NCBI RefSeq assembly: GCF_018069625.1
Contig: NZ_CP072941.1
Span: forward strand, 6,758,001 to 6,822,000
Reading direction: 5' to 3'
Origin: Streptomyces yatensis
GTDB lineage: Bacteria; Actinomycetota; Actinomycetes; Streptomycetales; Streptomycetaceae
DNA length: 64,000 nt
The position numbers and the translations under genes were made by a program. The notes beneath the pieces are model-generated. The model made no database searches and was not told the origin of the DNA. It saw only the letters and a list, made by a program, of their open reading frames with translations. Positions 61,755 through 64,000 of the stretch are shown here, one piece after another (position 1 is the stretch's first letter; each line of letters starts with the position of its first letter).

Positions 61755-64000
61755 GTGACCGAGAACTCTTCGCAGCGCCCCACGAGCGGGCCGAACAGCC
61801 ACCCCGAACTGCCGACCCAGTACGCGCCGGCCGATGTAGAGGGGCCGCTGTACGAGCGCTGGGTAGAGCGCGGTTACTTCGAGGCGGACGCGAAGAGCGA
61901 CAAAGAGCCCTACACCATCGTCATCCCGCCCCCCAATGTGACCGGCTCGCTCCACCTCGGCCATGCCTTCGAGCACACGATCATCGATGCGCTCACCCGG
62001 CGCAAGCGAATGCAGGGCTTTGAGACGCTCTGGCAGCCCGGTATGGACCACGCCGGCATCGCCACGCAGAACGTCGTCGAGCGCGAGCTGGCCAAGGAGG
62101 GCGTCTCCCGCCACGACCTGGGCCGCGAGGCGTTCGTCGAGCGCGTCTGGCAGTGGAAGGGCGAGTCCGGCGGCCAGATCTCCGGCCAGATGCGGCGCCT
62201 GGGCGACGGCGTCGCCTGGAACCGCGAGCGCTTCACCATGGACGAGGGGCTCTCCAAGGCCGTCCAGACGATCTTCAAGCGGCTCTACGAGGACGAGCTG
62301 ATCTACCGCGCCGAGCGGATCATCAACTGGTGCCCGCGCTGCCTCACGGCCATCTCGGACATCGAGGTGGAGTACGACGACGATGACGGCGAGCTCGTCT
62401 CGATCCGGTACGGCGATCTGGAAGAGGGGGCGGCGCGTAGCGCCTCGGTTGAGGGTGGTGGCGGGCGACGGGCGGGCGGTTCCATCATCGTGGCGACCAC
62501 CCGCGCCGAGACGATGCTGGGTGACACCGCGGTCGCCGTCCACCCCGACGACGAGCGCTACCGCCACCTGGTCGGCACCGAGATCGAACTGCCGCTCACC
62601 GGCCGCCGGATCCCGATCGTCGCCGACGAGCACGTCGACCCCGAGTTCGGCACCGGCGCGGTCAAGGTCACCCCGGCCCACGACCCGAACGACTTCGAGA
62701 TCGGCCAGCGGCACGGCCTGCCGAACCTGACCGTCATGGACGAGCACGCGGTCATCACCGCCCACGGTCCCTTCCAGGGCCTGGACCGGCTGGAGGCGCG
62801 CAGCGCCGTCGTCGGCGCGCTGCGCGCCGAGGGCCGGATCGTCGCCGAGAAGCGCCCGTACACCCACTCCGTGGGCCACTGCTCGCGCTGTAAGACGACC
62901 ATCGAGCCGCGGCTGTCCATGCAGTGGTGGGTCAAGGTCGGCCCGCTGGCCAAGGCCGCGGGCGACGCGGTCCGCGACGGCCGGGTGAAGATCCACCCGG
63001 AGGACATGTCGAAGCGCTACTTCGACTGGGTCGACAACCTCCACGACTGGTGCATCTCGCGCCAGCTCTGGTGGGGCCACCGGATCCCGGTCTGGTACGG
63101 GCCGAACGGCGAGGTCGTCTGCGTCGGACCGAACGAGGAGCCGCCGAGCGGCGAGGGCTGGCACCAGGAGACCGATGTCCTGGACACCTGGTTCTCCTCG
63201 GGCTTGTGGCCGTTCTCCACGCTGGGCTGGCCCGAGCAGACCGAGAGCCTGGAGAAGTTCTATCCGAACTCGGTGCTGGTCACCGGCTACGACATCCTCT
63301 TCTTCTGGGTCGCCCGGATGATGATGATGGGGCTTTACGCGATGGACGGCATCCCGCCGTTCCACACCATCGTGCTGCATGGCATGGTCCGGGACGAGAA
63401 CGGCAAGAAGATGTCGAAGGCGTTCGGCAATGTCGTCAACCCCCTGGACTGGATGGACCAGTACGGCTCCGACGCGGTCCGCTTCACCCTGGCCCGGGGC
63501 GCCAACCCCGGCGTCGACGTCCCGATCGGCGAGGACTGGGTCCAGGCGTCCCGCAACTTCGCCAACAAGATCTGGAACGCGACCCGCTTCGCGCTGATGA
63601 ACGGCGCGACGGTCGAGGGCGAACTGCCCGCCCCCGAGCGGCTGTCCGCCACCGACCGCTGGATCCTGTCCCGGCTGAACGAGGTCGTCGCCGAGGTCGA
63701 CGCGTACTACGAGGACTACCAGTTCGCCAAGCTCTCCGACGTCCTCTACCACTTCGCGTGGGACGAGGTCTTCGACTGGTACGTCGAGCTGTCCAAGACC
63801 ACCTTCGCCAAGGGCGGCGCGGAGGCCGACGCCGCGCGGCGCGTCCTCGGCGAGGTCCTGGACGTCACGCTGCGGCTGCTGCACCCGGTGGTCCCGTTCG
63901 TCACCGAGAAGCTGTGGACCTCGCTGACCGGCCAGGAGTCCGTCGTCATCGCGGAGTGGCCCGGCGACAGCGGCTTCCGGGACGAGGCGGCCGAGCGGGA
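61755..64000 (+). CDS. valS: Valyl-tRNA synthetase, N-terminal 748 codons
   Basis: A class I aminoacyl-tRNA synthetase that charges tRNA-Val; the 3' end lies past the window. The HIGH-type motif is [14 protein letters not shown] (about residue 55-68) and the KMSKS-type motif is [10 protein letters not shown] (about 553). The editing domain lies between them. Near residue 222-240 an Ala/Gly/Arg-rich insert ([15 protein letters not shown]...) interrupts the usual junction before [16 protein letters not shown] at the start gives 61752 or 61755. The MscS-like stretch of Tyr/Phe near the window end belongs to the anticodon-binding domain. Confidence 0.95.
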   Translation, partial: MTENSSQRPTSGPNSHPELPTQYAPADVEGPLYERWVERGYFEADAKSDKEPYTIVIPPPNVTGSLHLGHAFEHTIIDALTRRKRMQGFETLWQPGMDHAGIATQNVVERELAKEGVSRHDLGREAFVERVWQWKGESGGQISGQMRRLGDGVAWNRERFTMDEGLSKAVQTIFKRLYEDELIYRAERIINWCPRCLTAISDIEVEYDDDDGELVSIRYGDLEEGAARSASVEGGGGRRAGGSIIVATTRAETMLGDTAVAVHPDDERYRHLVGTEIELPLTGRRIPIVADEHVDPEFGTGAVKVTPAHDPNDFEIGQRHGLPNLTVMDEHAVITAHGPFQGLDRLEARSAVVGALRAEGRIVAEKRPYTHSVGHCSRCKTTIEPRLSMQWWVKVGPLAKAAGDAVRDGRVKIHPEDMSKRYFDWVDNLHDWCISRQLWWGHRIPVWYGPNGEVVCVGPNEEPPSGEGWHQETDVLDTWFSSGLWPFSTLGWPEQTESLEKFYPNSVLVTGYDILFFWVARMMMMGLYAMDGIPPFHTIVLHGMVRDENGKKMSKAFGNVVNPLDWMDQYGSDAVRFTLARGANPGVDVPIGEDWVQASRNFANKIWNATRFALMNGATVEGELPAPERLSATDRWILSRLNEVVAEVDAYYEDYQFAKLSDVLYHFAWDEVFDWYVELSKTTFAKGGAEADAARRVLGEVLDVTLRLLHPVVPFVTEKLWTSLTGQESVVIAEWPGDSGFRDEAAER

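Noticed and set aside
61686..63884. 732-codon minus-strand frame inside valS
   Set aside because: Mirror frame of valS with Val/Arg/Asp/Leu-rich nonsense composition and no domain.

Overview
The window is chromosomal DNA of a Streptomyces or very close relative. The evidence is very high GC, frequent GTG starts, ATGA/GTGA gene overlaps, and a gene order (valS, clpX, clpP2, clpP1, tig, tRNAs, nei/rpiB, sodF, the DsbA-like gene, pepN, asd, malQ, csn operon) that I recognise from memory as matching the S. coelicolor SCO2615-SCO2662 region. Its core is also shared with the M. tuberculosis Rv2448c-Rv2467 block. Boundaries were assigned by reading frames, RBSs and motifs by eye. No database search was run.

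Layout. 0-4.1 kb (minus): glnX-glnH-coiled-coil gene-pknG, an amino-acid-sensing operon like that of mycobacteria but with one extra gene; pknG runs off the left edge. 4.2-11.2 kb (minus): complete csnR-E-F-G-H-K operon for uptake and catabolism of chitosan-derived glucosamine oligosaccharides, with a ROK operator before csnR. 11.4-23.9 kb: secreted sedolisin protease, MscS channel, HNH nuclease, GH84 hexosaminidase with an altered catalytic pair, a repeat-bearing 96-residue protein coupled to malQ (which carries two TTA codons), GH29 fucosidase and a small membrane protein. 24-27.3 kb: acyl-ACP desaturase under a perfect 18-bp palindrome, and a Sel1/TPR protein. 27.4-39 kb: two aminopeptidase N paralogues, aspartate-semialdehyde dehydrogenase, Tat-type metallophosphoesterase, an AbiEi-like/nuclease-like protein, the DsbA-like Rv2466c homologue with a SigR-type promoter, and bioY. 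39-46.6 kb: two APC permeases flanking sodF (with a Nur box) and a decay zone holding remnants of tctA and an ArsR-like regulator, then rpiB-nei and an Eis-like acetyltransferase. 46.7-53.5 kb: PP2C phosphatase, LolD/FtsX-type ABC exporter, membrane acyltransferase, 64-residue membrane protein. 53.6-64 kb: tRNA-Gly, tRNA-Pro, tig, clpP1-clpP2, clpX, three tandem paralogous PGQY-rich membrane proteins, and the 5' part of valS.

The genes group into carbon scavenging (csn, GH84, GH29, malQ, protease), proteostasis and thiol stress (tig, clp, pepN, DsbA-like) and metal/oxidative stress (sodF). The most unusual signal is not a gene. The octamer CCTTACGG/CCGTAAGG occurs 22 times by hand count where base composition predicts about two. 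It clusters at 13-23 kb and 42-52 kb and often forces rare codons (CTT, GTA, AGG). Other second-look items are the 96-residue protein before malQ, the bldA-type TTA codons, the GH84 Asp-to-Gln change, the three tandem membrane proteins, and several minisatellites at gene ends.
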